The notes under the pieces were generated by a model. It did not search any database. It saw nothing but the letters and a program-made list of their open reading frames with translations, and was not told the DNA's origin. This document shows positions 25,637 to 32,609 of a stretch of 32,609 nt of DNA, one piece after another. The stretch is taken from the NCBI GenBank assembly GCA_031264075.1, contig JAISEO010000007.1:1-32609 (forward strand), given 5' to 3'. Both the position numbers and the translations under genes were made by a program. Each line of letters starts with the position of its first letter. The stretch's first letter is position 1. The stretch is from Coriobacteriales bacterium. Its GTDB lineage: Bacteria; Actinomycetota; Coriobacteriia; Coriobacteriales; UBA8131.

Positions 25637-26927
25637 TAACCACCTTGCAGGATTCCTTGGAACCTAAATTGAGGATAACGCGTGTTCCCACGCCGAGTTC
25701 TGATTGTACCGCAAGCCCGGCATTTATGCCGAAGAAGCCTTCTAACCGTTCGGCCACATTTTTGAGCGCCACACTCGTGTGATGCTGGTCCTCGTTGGTG
25801 AGCGCGCGTTCGTGCGTGGACTCTGCCATGCCCACACCATCGTCTTCCACCACGACAACCACCTGTCCGTCAATGACTTTTGCGTCGATGGTTATGTGCA
25901 GAGGCTCCTCTTCGCGCCTGCCATGCGCCACCGCATTTTCGACAAGCGGCTGAATAATGAAGGCGGGCACCTTGATATTGTGCAGATCCTCCTCCACAAA
26001 AACCGTGCCCGTTATCTGATCGGACCCAAAACGCGCCTTCTCAAAACCAAGGTAGCGAAGCGTCTGGGTTATCTCCCTGTCCAGGATGGTGTTTTCCATC
26101 GAGCTCTCGAGGGTCTGGCGATAGAAGATGGCAAACTCCCTCAGGAGGATACGAGCCTGCGCAGGATCGGTGCGGATGAGTGCGGCAATGGTGTTGATGG
26201 TATTGTAGAGAAAATGCGGGTTTATCTGGGCCTGCAGGGCCTTGAGGTTCATCTTGACCGCCAGCTCGCGTTGATATTCCAACTCGGCGAGGCTCAGCTG
26301 CATCTCGAGGAGTCCGCCGAGGCCCTCGGCCATGGCCTGCTGGTTGGCATCGAGCTGGCGAGAACTCTTGTAGTAGAACTTTAACACGCCAATGACCTTG
26401 CCATGCTGTTTGAGCGGTACACAGATGCCTGCCTGCTGGGATTCGTAGTCGAACTTGTCGCCTATCTGTTCAAATGACCGTGCTATCTGGACCTTGCCTT
26501 CTTCGATGGTTCGCCGGGTGGCATCGGTGCGGATATGCCCGCCTATGGGGTGCGTGTCCATTTCGCGCCCAACATAGCCGAGTAACTTCTCTCTGTCGGT
26601 GATGGCCACCGCAGTTGCCGCCGTAGCAGGGAGCAGCAGCTTGCAGACCTCCTGGGCACTCTCCCTGGTAAGACCTTTTTGCATATAGGGAAGCGTCTGC
26701 GCCGCCAACTTGAGTGTGCGCTCACTTTGACGGGCACGCAGGCGGTCTGAACTGATATTGATGCGCACCAACAAAAAGAGCAGGAAGGCTGCCGCGACTA
26801 TACCAACAACAGCAATGGCAAAGTTTTCGTCGCTGATTATCGACACGGCCGTAACGGCCAACAATACCACAACTGCTATAACGGTGATGACTTCTACCAC
26901 TGAGAGACTTTTATTCATACGAGCCAT
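25611..26927 (-). CDS. LytS/YehU-type sensor histidine kinase
   Basis: A membrane sensor kinase: two N-terminal membrane segments (about 6-55), a GAF-like sensor region (about 75-205), then a His_kinase domain (LKALQAQINPHFLYNTINTIAAL; phospho-accepting H238) and an ATPase domain (PLVENAVAHG, DDGVGM, GVGTRVIL). I chose the ATG at 26927 (438 aa); the frame is open to 26984, but that would add a charged extension that looks unlike a signal anchor, and a further start lies at 26918. No membrane-spanning 5TM LYT domain is present, so this is the GAF-type variant. It overlaps the response regulator. Confidence 0.9.
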   Translation of the reverse strand: MARMNKSLSVVEVITVIAVVVLLAVTAVSIISDENFAIAVVGIVAAAFLLFLLVRINISSDRLRARQSERTLKLAAQTLPYMQKGLTRESAQEVCKLLLPATAATAVAITDREKLLGYVGREMDTHPIGGHIRTDATRRTIEEGKVQIARSFEQIGDKFDYESQQAGICVPLKQHGKVIGVLKFYYKSSRQLDANQQAMAEGLGGLLEMQLSLAELEYQRELAVKMNLKALQAQINPHFLYNTINTIAALIRTDPAQARILLREFAIFYRQTLESSMENTILDREITQTLRYLGFEKARFGSDQITGTVFVEEDLHNIKVPAFIIQPLVENAVAHGRREEEPLHITIDAKVIDGQVVVVVEDDGVGMAESTHERALTNEDQHHTSVALKNVAERLEGFFGINAGLAVQSELGVGTRVILNLGSKESCKVVNDDQSNNS

Positions 26928-26990
26928 TTTACCACGCTCTCTCCCCCTGAGGGAAGCGCTGATTAAGCCTCGCTTTTGCTCCATAAAGCA

Positions 26991-27019
26991 GAAACTCCGA
27001 GTAGGCCGCTCGGAGTTTC
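26991..27019. repeat. Perfect 11-bp hairpin upstream of the kinase gene
   Basis: GAAACTCCGAG (26991-27001) and CTCGGAGTTTC (27009-27019) form a perfect stem with a 7-nt loop. It lies in the likely leader or promoter region of the kinase operon. It may be an operator or an attenuator. Confidence 0.6.
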
Positions 27020-27142
27020 AGTTGGGAGTTATGCGCCTTATGTGCCATAACTTGGTAGTAGTCTAACACATCTAGTAGAGCATGTCTAGTACTAATTTGA
27101 AGTTTTTTGCAGATTTTCCGCTCACCGGTTACTCACACCCAC

Positions 27143-27192
27143 TGTCATTGCGAGGAGCGCATCGCCGTTCCGCTCTCCTCCGTTCCGCTCTC
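27143..27192. repeat. Half REP-like element
   Basis: TGTCATTGCGAG at 27143-27154 continues for 23 bases in all (27143-27165) identical to the reverse complement of 13410-13432, i.e. one arm of the REP-like element. It is followed by a 13-bp tandem repeat CCGTTCCGCTCTC (27165-27177 and 27180-27192). The complementary arm is not seen. Confidence 0.7.
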
Positions 27193-27383
27193 GCTCCCGG
27201 GTTCAAATGTGGAGATTTTATGGAGATTCATCCACGGGCCTGCCTCAACGGTATCCTTATGTTGTTGGATTGGCAAGTGTTGTGTTGGAATGGCAGCCCT
27301 TGCTCAGTCGAACACCATCGGTGTGGGTGGCAGCGCAGTATTGGGGCCTGCTTGCAGGCAAGAGTTTTGAAACCGGTAACACT

Positions 27384-28046
27384 ATGAAGACCGCAACAAC
27401 AACGGACACAGCAAGCCGGTGGGTAAGGGCTCTGTTGAGAGCGCTTTTGCTTGTCGCGCTCATCCTGGTGCTGCTGTTCTGTGGCTTCTCCGGTTTCTCC
27501 GCTCAAAGGGCATTTGCCGATGAATCGCAGACTGACCCGTCTCTGGAACAGCAGGAAATGCAGAGTAGCGGGAGCGGGAGCGAATCGCAGCACTACAAGG
27601 TCTATAGCTTTGACCGCCAGGATATCATCGATGCCCAGACCAACCAGTCGAACACCCCTGACGACGGCACTATTCCCGACCTTAAGGTACCGCTTGCCGG
27701 CTTCTCTCCCGCTGACCAGAACCTGGACGGCGCCGGCAGGGGCAGCAGGTTTAACACCGGCCTGGCTGTGCTGTGCATCGTTTCTCTGCTGGTGATGCTC
27801 CTGATGCTTTTTATTCGTAAGACTCGGGACTATCGGGTACTCACGGTTCAGACTGTCGCCGTGGCGTTTGGCCTCGTGACTATTGCCGCGTGGGTCCTGT
27901 TGGACCGGTTGCAGATACCCACGGTACTCTTTAACGACGTATCGGCTCTGCTGGCGGTGTGTACCGGCATCTATCTGGTGGTTGCGGTGGCTTCCTATGT
28001 CTTGGAGGCTCGCTTGAAAAAGGTCAGAACGACCCAGGATCGCTAG
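27384..28046 (+). CDS. Unknown exported/membrane protein with three C-terminal membrane segments
   Basis: I do not recognise this 220-residue protein. A basic N-terminus and hydrophobic segment (about 16-38, ending SAQRAFADES) look like a signal peptide or anchor. A polar region rich in Ser/Gln/Gly (about 45-118, including the sequence YKVYSFDRQDIIDA) follows. Three hydrophobic segments (about 130-148, 158-174 and 184-205) and a short basic tail end the protein. The frame is open upstream to 27207, but the signal-like sequence begins at the ATG 27384, so I use that. The ribosome binding site is weak. The stop codon is within a copy of the CTAGAAGATATGACC repeat. Confidence 0.65.
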   Translation: MKTATTTDTASRWVRALLRALLLVALILVLLFCGFSGFSAQRAFADESQTDPSLEQQEMQSSGSGSESQHYKVYSFDRQDIIDAQTNQSNTPDDGTIPDLKVPLAGFSPADQNLDGAGRGSRFNTGLAVLCIVSLLVMLLMLFIRKTRDYRVLTVQTVAVAFGLVTIAAWVLLDRLQIPTVLFNDVSALLAVCTGIYLVVAVASYVLEARLKKVRTTQDR

Positions 28047-28152
28047 AAGATATGACCTTCTCACCCGTACCCGGCTTCACCGTTATTCTGGCGCGGGAGA
28101 GAGCTGCAAAAGGGATTGCGTGAGGGATTGCGTGAGGGATTGCGGAAGGGGT

Positions 28153-29391
28153 CTACCCGCGGCTTGACTCCTCCGGACAATCCGCCAGCAACATCCCCAT
28201 GAGCTCGTATCCCGGATTGACGACCAGGCCGGTGTGCGCCGCCTCAGCCTCGGTCATACGCGTTCCGGCGTTTGGTGCAATGCCGGGCCCGCTCATTACA
28301 AAGGGCACCAACTCGCGGGAATGACGCTTACGCGCTGCCGGCGTGGGATGATCGGGCATCACGAGGACACGGAGCGGATGGACCCTGGCGTACTCTCGCA
28401 CCCGAGAGAGAATCTCCCGATCTATGGCCTCCAGGGCCGCTACCTTGCCCCCGGCGTTGCCGTCGTGGCCTTCGGCATCCGGTGCCTCCACATGGCAGAC
28501 AACCACCTCCTGTTCGGCCAGCATGGCGAGCACTCCCCTGCCCTGCGCGGCATAGTCGTTGTCGGGACCATCGGTGATCCCCTCAAACTGGTAGGTCTTG
28601 ATGCTGGCCAGCGCGGCAATGCCATTGAGCAGGTCAACGCCACTCAGCATGCCGGCACGCTTTTTGTAGACGGAAGAGAAGGGCTGCATGTGCGCCGGCC
28701 GTTGTCCGGGCCAGAACACAAACACATCGGTGGCCTCCAGCCTGCCCTCCGCACGGCGACGCGCATTGGTGGGGCTTGCCGCCAGCACCTCGCGCGCGCG
28801 GCGTTCGTAGCTGACGAGCAACGCGGCCTCCGGGCCCGTGGGTGGATAATCGGCCACGGGCTCGTCCGTTATGTTATGCGCGGCGGGAGCCCAGGTCTCC
28901 ATGAGGAGCGGATGGCCCTTGACCACGAGGATGCCTCGGAAACCGGTGCCACTGTGCAGGGTAAAGCTGCTATCGTCCAGCGCCTCCCTGAGTTCCGAAA
29001 GCAGGGCACGCCCGTCTGCGGCGGAGATATTGTCGGTGGAATAGCTCACCATGATACCCTCGGGCGAGACCGTCGTGAGGTTGAGGCGCAGTGCCACCTC
29101 GTCGTCGGCCAGGTGTATGCCCAGGGCGGCACCCTCCAGAGCTCCGCGCCCTATGGGGTAGAGTTCGGGGTCGTACCCACAGATAGAAGTGCAGGCCACA
29201 TTGGAAGAAGGCTCAAGATCATCGGGCACGGTCTTGGCCAGACCCACGACGCCCTCTGTTGCCAGTGCATCAAGATGGGGCGTACGCGCCTGTTCCAGAC
29301 TGGTCTTTCCGTTGAACTCGGGCAGAGGCTCGCCGGACGCGCCGTCGGTTATGACGACGACATAACGCATTTCAGAGGTGTCTTCGGTCAT
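28153..29391 (-). CDS. apgM: 2,3-bisphosphoglycerate-independent phosphoglycerate mutase, archaeal type
   Basis: Interconverts 3- and 2-phosphoglycerate in glycolysis. The 412-residue protein belongs to the alkaline-phosphatase superfamily ApgM group: metal-binding D16 in VVVITDGASG, nucleophile region EPSSNVACTSICGYDPELYPIGRGALE (about 60-86), and VCHVEAPDAEGHDG, LRVLVMPDHPTPAARKRHSRELVPFV for the second metal site. The nucleophile segment reads SSN where most family members I know read GSD. The start is the ATG at 29391; ATG at codon 8 is an alternative. It diverges from the ModE-like gene. Confidence 0.92.
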   Translation of the reverse strand: MTEDTSEMRYVVVITDGASGEPLPEFNGKTSLEQARTPHLDALATEGVVGLAKTVPDDLEPSSNVACTSICGYDPELYPIGRGALEGAALGIHLADDEVALRLNLTTVSPEGIMVSYSTDNISAADGRALLSELREALDDSSFTLHSGTGFRGILVVKGHPLLMETWAPAAHNITDEPVADYPPTGPEAALLVSYERRAREVLAASPTNARRRAEGRLEATDVFVFWPGQRPAHMQPFSSVYKKRAGMLSGVDLLNGIAALASIKTYQFEGITDGPDNDYAAQGRGVLAMLAEQEVVVCHVEAPDAEGHDGNAGGKVAALEAIDREILSRVREYARVHPLRVLVMPDHPTPAARKRHSRELVPFVMSGPGIAPNAGTRMTEAEAAHTGLVVNPGYELMGMLLADCPEESSRG

Positions 29392-29493
29392 GCTCTCTCA
29401 GTCTCACTTTCCTGGTCTCGACCCATTGGTTTTGCTCCCTTGGTTCCGCACATTGGGTCTCTCAATCGCGCGCATCCGATAACTGATGACCGA

Positions 29494-29499
29494 ATTATA
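29494..29499 (-). promoter_or_regulatory. Candidate -10 element of apgM
   Basis: A perfect TATAAT on the minus strand (29499-29494), about 100 nt upstream of the apgM start. No good -35 is at the expected distance. Confidence 0.35.
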
Positions 29500-29636
29500 C
29501 GATACTCTCAAAAAACTCCGCTGCTCACAAGCGCAAAATGTGATAACTTTATCCCTGTACTGAACAATAATCGAAGTAAGGCAGGGGAGGCGCAGTCTCC
29601 CTGAAGGTGTGTAGGACTGATCCCAAAGGAGGGAAC

Positions 29637-29984
29637 ATGAAGAAACTCAGCAAGCTCAAGACCCAGACGAGGATTACGGTGTATGCAGGCAAGAACGCCG
29701 ACGATGCCACTTTTGGCAAGGGCGTAGCCACGCTTATGCGCGGCGTTGAGGAGACCGGCTCGCTCAATGCCGCGGCAAAGCGCATCAAGATGGCCTATTC
29801 CAAGGCCTGGCGTATCGTCAAGGAGACCGAGGCCGGCTTTGGCTTCCTGCTCATCAATCGCGATGGTGCGCGCGGCTCCACCCTTACCAAAGAGGGCGTT
29901 AAGCTGCTGGAGGCCTACGAGGACGCGGAGGCAAAAGGCTCCGACTACATTGCCAAGCGCTTTGCGGCCAACCTGGAAAAATAA
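29637..29984 (+). CDS. ModE-like winged-helix DNA-binding protein
   Basis: A 115-residue protein similar to the N-terminal DNA-binding domain of ModE/LysR-type regulators: GKGVATLMRGVEETGSLNAAAKRIKMAYSKAWRIVKETEAGFGFLLINRDGARGSTLTKEGVKLLEAYEDAE. The molybdate-binding (TOBE) half of ModE is absent. The start ATG 29637 has AAAGGAGGGAAC upstream, an excellent ribosome binding site. It ends 8 nt before threonine synthase, so the two are probably co-transcribed. DNA-only ModE-like proteins are widespread and usually of unknown target; whether it senses molybdate cannot be said. Confidence 0.85.
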   Translation: MKKLSKLKTQTRITVYAGKNADDATFGKGVATLMRGVEETGSLNAAAKRIKMAYSKAWRIVKETEAGFGFLLINRDGARGSTLTKEGVKLLEAYEDAEAKGSDYIAKRFAANLEK

Positions 29985-29992
29985 TACCGAGT

Positions 29993-31564
29993 TTGGAGTA
30001 TCGAAACAGCTATATCGACACCCGTGGTGCCACGGGTGGGCGCACGACGTTTACCGAGGCCATCATCAGGGGCATTGCCCCCGGTGGCGGCCTTTTTGTG
30101 CCCAAGGTAGTGCCCCGCCTTGCGCTTGACACCATCCTCGACTTTGCGCGTAAGCCCTATGCACAGGGAGCGGCGACAGTCTTCAGGGCCTTTGGTGTAG
30201 ACCTGCCCTCTGCCACCATCGACGCATGTATGGCAGATGCGTATGCCACCAACTTTGACACCCCGGCGATTGCCCCGGTGCAGAGCCTGGACTCGGGCAC
30301 GCACATCCTGGAACTTTTCCATGGGCCGACCCTGGCATTCAAAGACATGGCCCTGCAGTGTATGCCGCGCTTCTTCTCGGCGTCTCTGGACGCGCTCCGT
30401 CGGGCAGATGCTCCGGAGGCCGAGGAGGATTTTCTCATCCTCGTAGCAACCTCCGGCGACACCGGCAAGGCCGCACTCGAAGGCTTTGCCGACAGGGAGC
30501 ACACCAGCATCATCGTCTATTACCCGTATGAGGGTGTCAGCAGCCTGCAACAGGCACAGATGCTCACCACCCAGGGGAGCAACGTGTGCGTGTACGGTCT
30601 CAGGGGCAACTTTGATACCTGTCAGACCGCGGTCAAGCAGGTTTTTGGCGATGCCGGCTTTGCCGAGAAGCTCGCCCGGAGCTACCGCCTGCGTCTGTCC
30701 AGCGCCAACTCCATCAACTGGGGAAGACTCCTCCCCCAGGTGGTCTATTACCTCAACGCCTATGCCCAGATGGTGGCCTCCGGTGCCGTGGCGGCAGGCG
30801 AGCCCATTGACGTGTGCGTGCCCACGGGCAACTTTGGCAATATCCTCGCCGCCTGGTACGCCGCCGAATGCGGCACACCCATCGAGCGCCTGCTCTGTGC
30901 CTCCAACACCAACCGCGTGCTGGCCGACTTCATCAATACCGGCAGCTACGACATCCGGGAGCGTGAGTTCGTTACCACACCCTCGCCCTCCATGGACATC
31001 CTGGTGTCCAGCAATCTGGAGCGCCAGCTCTTTGAGCTCAATGGCCGCAACGCGGAGGAGATCCGCTCGTGGATGCAGGCCCTGGGTGAGGAGCAGCGTT
31101 TTACGGTGAGCAGGCAGTGCTTTGCCGCCCTGCGCAAGCGCTTCAGTGCCGACTGGGTGAGCGTGGACGAGTCGCTCGCAACCATCCGTGCGGTGTACGC
31201 CGAGCATCACTATCTGCTTGACCCGCATACCGCCGTGGGCTATACCGTGGCGGAGCGCCTGCGCGGATCCAACCCCGTGCTGGTGGCGGCCACCGCCCAC
31301 TGGTGCAAGTTCGGAGCTGACGTGTATCGCGGGCTTGCGGGCATCAGGGCAGAAGAGCCGCTGCCAGGCGAACTGGCGGGTCTCGACGGCTTTGCCCTCA
31401 TCCGGTCTATCGCCGAGAACTACGAATACGCGGGCGCGGTACCCCAGCGCATGGCCGAGCTGGAAGGCAAGGCGCAGCGTTTTGGCGAGATGCGCGATGC
31501 AAACGCCGAGGCGGTAGAGGCCAGCGTGGAGGAGTTTCTGCGGGGCCGGGGGCAAACTGCATAG
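29993..31564 (+). CDS. thrC: Threonine synthase
   Basis: Converts O-phosphohomoserine to threonine with pyridoxal phosphate. The 523-residue protein has the N-terminal signature DTRGATGGRTTFTEAI, the cofactor lysine K117 in HGPTLAFKDMALQ, ATSGDTGKAALEGFADR, and PTGNFGNILAAWYAAECG. It is the long, fold type II form of about 480-520 residues. The start is a TTG (29993-29995), 8 nt after the ModE-like stop codon; the usual [M]xYxSTRG-like N-terminus supports it. No other threonine-pathway gene is in the window. Confidence 0.95.
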   Translation: MEYRNSYIDTRGATGGRTTFTEAIIRGIAPGGGLFVPKVVPRLALDTILDFARKPYAQGAATVFRAFGVDLPSATIDACMADAYATNFDTPAIAPVQSLDSGTHILELFHGPTLAFKDMALQCMPRFFSASLDALRRADAPEAEEDFLILVATSGDTGKAALEGFADREHTSIIVYYPYEGVSSLQQAQMLTTQGSNVCVYGLRGNFDTCQTAVKQVFGDAGFAEKLARSYRLRLSSANSINWGRLLPQVVYYLNAYAQMVASGAVAAGEPIDVCVPTGNFGNILAAWYAAECGTPIERLLCASNTNRVLADFINTGSYDIREREFVTTPSPSMDILVSSNLERQLFELNGRNAEEIRSWMQALGEEQRFTVSRQCFAALRKRFSADWVSVDESLATIRAVYAEHHYLLDPHTAVGYTVAERLRGSNPVLVAATAHWCKFGADVYRGLAGIRAEEPLPGELAGLDGFALIRSIAENYEYAGAVPQRMAELEGKAQRFGEMRDANAEAVEASVEEFLRGRGQTA

Positions 31565-31617
31565 AGGAATCGTCTGTGCGTTGGATTCCTCGGAACAAAA
31601 TGGGAAAGGTTCTTTTT
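31564..31617 (+). terminator. Possible thrC terminator
   Basis: A perfect 8-bp stem GAGGAATC/GATTCCTC (31564-31571, 31584-31591) starts at the last base of the thrC stop codon. A T run (TTCTTTTTG, from about 31610) follows about 20 nt later, further than usual. Confidence 0.4.
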
Positions 31618-31631
31618 GTCTCTGTGCGTCG

Positions 31632-32390
31632 TCAGTTAAGCCGAGTCCATACGTAGTCAGCGGGAGAGGTTCCCGTTCTTTTGAATACACTAAAGCCGCT
31701 GGTGAGCCCAGCAGTCTTGGCATCGGCAACAGAACCAAACCAGTATCCGATATTGTGCTCAAGCAAAAGATCATCGGGATTGTCTACGTCATCCACATAA
31801 AAGTACCAGAGTTCGGTATCGGGCTCGTCGTAATAGTTGTTGAGGACGTACGCAAACTCCTTCAGAGCACCGGAGGGGCTGAACCAGGTAAGCACATTGT
31901 TCACCATATTGTCCGACGCGGATATGTCTGCGTAACTGCTGGTATCACCTACCAGTCCCTCATATTCCGCCTTGCCGCGCTCCGTCAGATGATAGGCATG
32001 ATACCATGCAGGCTTGCCAGAACTGTCATTCTCACCAGGTACACAGTTGGTAAAATACCGGTCAGAAGTTGCATAATCGGCACCTGTCCATGTTTCGATG
32101 CCACCGTCTTCGCTGATTTGCAGATCGATTATGGTTTGAAAAGCCACTCTTTGTGTACGTAACATCTGTTCATAGCCAATCCACTTTGCCTTATCAATAT
32201 ACCCCGTAAGCGCTGGCACCGCGATAGCCGCGAGAATGCCCAGTATGACGATGACGACGATGAGCTCGACAAGGGTGAAGCCTCGCTGTGCGCGGTGGGA
32301 CAAGAGGGACGGGGCTGGAGTCCCACGGCGCGAAGGAGCGATGAGACAGAAGGAAGCAGTGGGACTCCAGCCCCGTCCCTCTTGTCCCAC
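31632..32390 (-). CDS. Type IV prepilin-like protein
   Basis: The frame contains the prepilin cleavage and helix motif QRGFTLVELIVVIVILGILAAIAVPAL; prepilin peptidase would cut between G and F. After the helix comes a globular domain of about 180 residues (Trp, Tyr and Asp-rich), with only one cysteine apparent. I set the start at GTG 32390, which has AAGGAAACG just upstream. A much shorter leader would result from TTG 32303 (SHRAQRG|F), which fits typical leader length but lacks a ribosome binding site. The frame opens at 32411. A perfect inverted repeat (32294-32391) forms this whole 5' part. No other pilus genes are nearby. Confidence 0.8.
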   Translation of the reverse strand: MGQEGRGWSPTASFCLIAPSRRGTPAPSLLSHRAQRGFTLVELIVVIVILGILAAIAVPALTGYIDKAKWIGYEQMLRTQRVAFQTIIDLQISEDGGIETWTGADYATSDRYFTNCVPGENDSSGKPAWYHAYHLTERGKAEYEGLVGDTSSYADISASDNMVNNVLTWFSPSGALKEFAYVLNNYYDEPDTELWYFYVDDVDNPDDLLLEHNIGYWFGSVADAKTAGLTSGFSVFKRTGTSPADYVWTRLN

Positions 32391-32391
32391 C
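32294..32391. mobile_element. 33-bp perfect inverted repeat (hairpin element) at the prepilin start
   Basis: The 33 bases at 32294-32326 are exactly the reverse complement of 32359-32391, with a 32-bp centre (32327-32358) containing AGCGATGAGACAGAAGGAAG. Arms begin GGTGGGACAAGAGGGACGGG. No transposase is present, so it is probably a non-autonomous hairpin element. A similar centre sequence occurs at 20563-20585 (GCGAAGAGACAGAAAGGAAG). Confidence 0.75.
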
Positions 32392-32409
32392 GTTTCCTTC
32401 CCAGAACAC

Positions 32410-32439
32410 AAAAATACCGCCGTCTTGCGACCTGCGGCG
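32410..32439 (-). terminator. Possible terminator upstream of the prepilin gene
   Basis: On the minus strand CGCCG (32439-32435) pairs with CGGCG (32422-32418), followed by GTATTTTTG (T run at 32414-32410). It would end a transcript arriving from beyond the right edge. The stem is short. Confidence 0.3.
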
Positions 32440-32520
32440 TTCTCTTCGTGGTGGTATGTATTACTACGGTGCGTGTCCTCACCGTACGTGGCGGGGCAGC
32501 ACTCTATAAGGCTATGAGGC

Positions 32521-32609
32521 GCGCGCCCCCCCCCCCCGGGCGGGGGGGGTGGGGGGGTGGGGGAAGGGGGTGGGGGGGGTGTGGTTGGTTTGGGGGCGGC
32601 GCTGGAGTG
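32521..32609. other. G-rich low-complexity contig end
   Basis: From 32521 the sequence turns abruptly into runs of C and then G broken by single T or A bases, ending at the window edge. It resembles poor-quality poly-G sequence at a contig end and should not be interpreted as coding. Confidence 0.75.

Larger units (their letters stand above)
26928..27383. other. 456-bp intergenic region upstream of the kinase and unknown membrane-protein genes
   Basis: This divergent region contains an 11-bp hairpin (26991-27019), a 7-bp inverted repeat AGTTATG/CATAACT (27027-27033, 27046-27052), a TCTAGTA direct repeat (27071-27077, 27085-27091), a half REP-like element (27143-27192), and a GCCTGC-TT-GCAGGC palindrome (27346-27359). 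The open frame across 27207-27383 looks like a non-coding extension of the downstream gene. No convincing promoter is visible. Confidence 0.6.

Noticed and set aside
28234-29604. 456-codon plus-strand open frame
   Set aside because: Antisense shadow of the phosphoglycerate mutase gene.
29945-31774. 609-codon minus-strand open frame
   Set aside because: Antisense to threonine synthase, whose catalytic motifs are intact; no domain is recognisable in this frame.
32521-32609. G-quadruplex or telomere-like end
   Set aside because: Irregular G runs at the extreme contig edge fit low-quality sequence better than a real repeat; no regular unit can be seen.

Overview
The window looks like chromosome from a high-GC, anaerobic, Gram-positive actinomycete, most likely class Coriobacteriia (Eggerthella/Slackia/Olsenella-like). 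This is inferred from the gene repertoire: a CWB2/GLUG surface protein, an archaeal-type phosphoglycerate mutase, phenylacetate-CoA ligase paired with a double-ACT protein, VanW and LytTR signalling, frequent TTG/GTG starts, and palindromic repeats beginning TGTCATTGCGAG. No 16S rRNA gene is present, so the taxonomy is tentative. There is no CRISPR array, phage or intact transposase.

Layout. (1) 1-6363, minus strand: one giant, left-truncated surface protein (>2,100 codons) with a signal peptide, an acidic linker, three GLUG-type blocks alternating with Ig-like repeats, MBG-type repeats and C-terminal CWB2 wall-binding repeats. A run of 16 G in the coding strand just after the signal peptide puts the signal peptide out of frame with the body, so the gene is OFF as sequenced and would be ON with 15 or 18 G. 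(2) 6606-7398: an AT-rich two-gene module, a GNAT-like protein overlapping a 76-residue protein. (3) 7420-13164: a compact housekeeping operon infA-rpmJ-rpsM-rpsK-rpsD-rpoA-rplQ-pgi, with its own promoter, an L17 carrying a long acidic tail, and pgi starting inside rplQ. (4) 13474-17534: phenylacetate-CoA ligase, double-ACT protein, D,D-carboxypeptidase and a short GcvT-like protein. (5) 17748-20528: a PgsA-VanW fusion, with tRNA-Pro(CGG) upstream.

(6) 20829-28046: cell-envelope and signalling genes in alternating orientation: VanZ-like protein, ABC exporter, secreted coiled-coil protein with a lysozyme-like C-terminus, a LytS-type kinase/LytTR regulator/PadR operon, and an unknown secreted/membrane protein. 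(7) 28153-31564: archaeal-type phosphoglycerate mutase, a ModE-like DNA-binding protein and threonine synthase. (8) 31632-32390: a type IV prepilin-like protein whose 5' end carries a perfect 33-bp inverted repeat. The last ~90 bases are a G-rich low-complexity tail that looks like a contig-end artefact.

Taken together, much of the accessory content concerns the cell surface: a switchable giant adhesin, a pilin, a lipid synthase/VanW fusion, D,D-carboxypeptidase, a lysozyme-like secreted protein and LytSR-type signalling. The strongest candidates for new biology are the G16 switch in the surface protein, the PgsA-VanW fusion with repeat-derived linker sequence, the GNAT/76-aa coupled pair, the acidic L17 tail, and the hairpin element at the pilin start.
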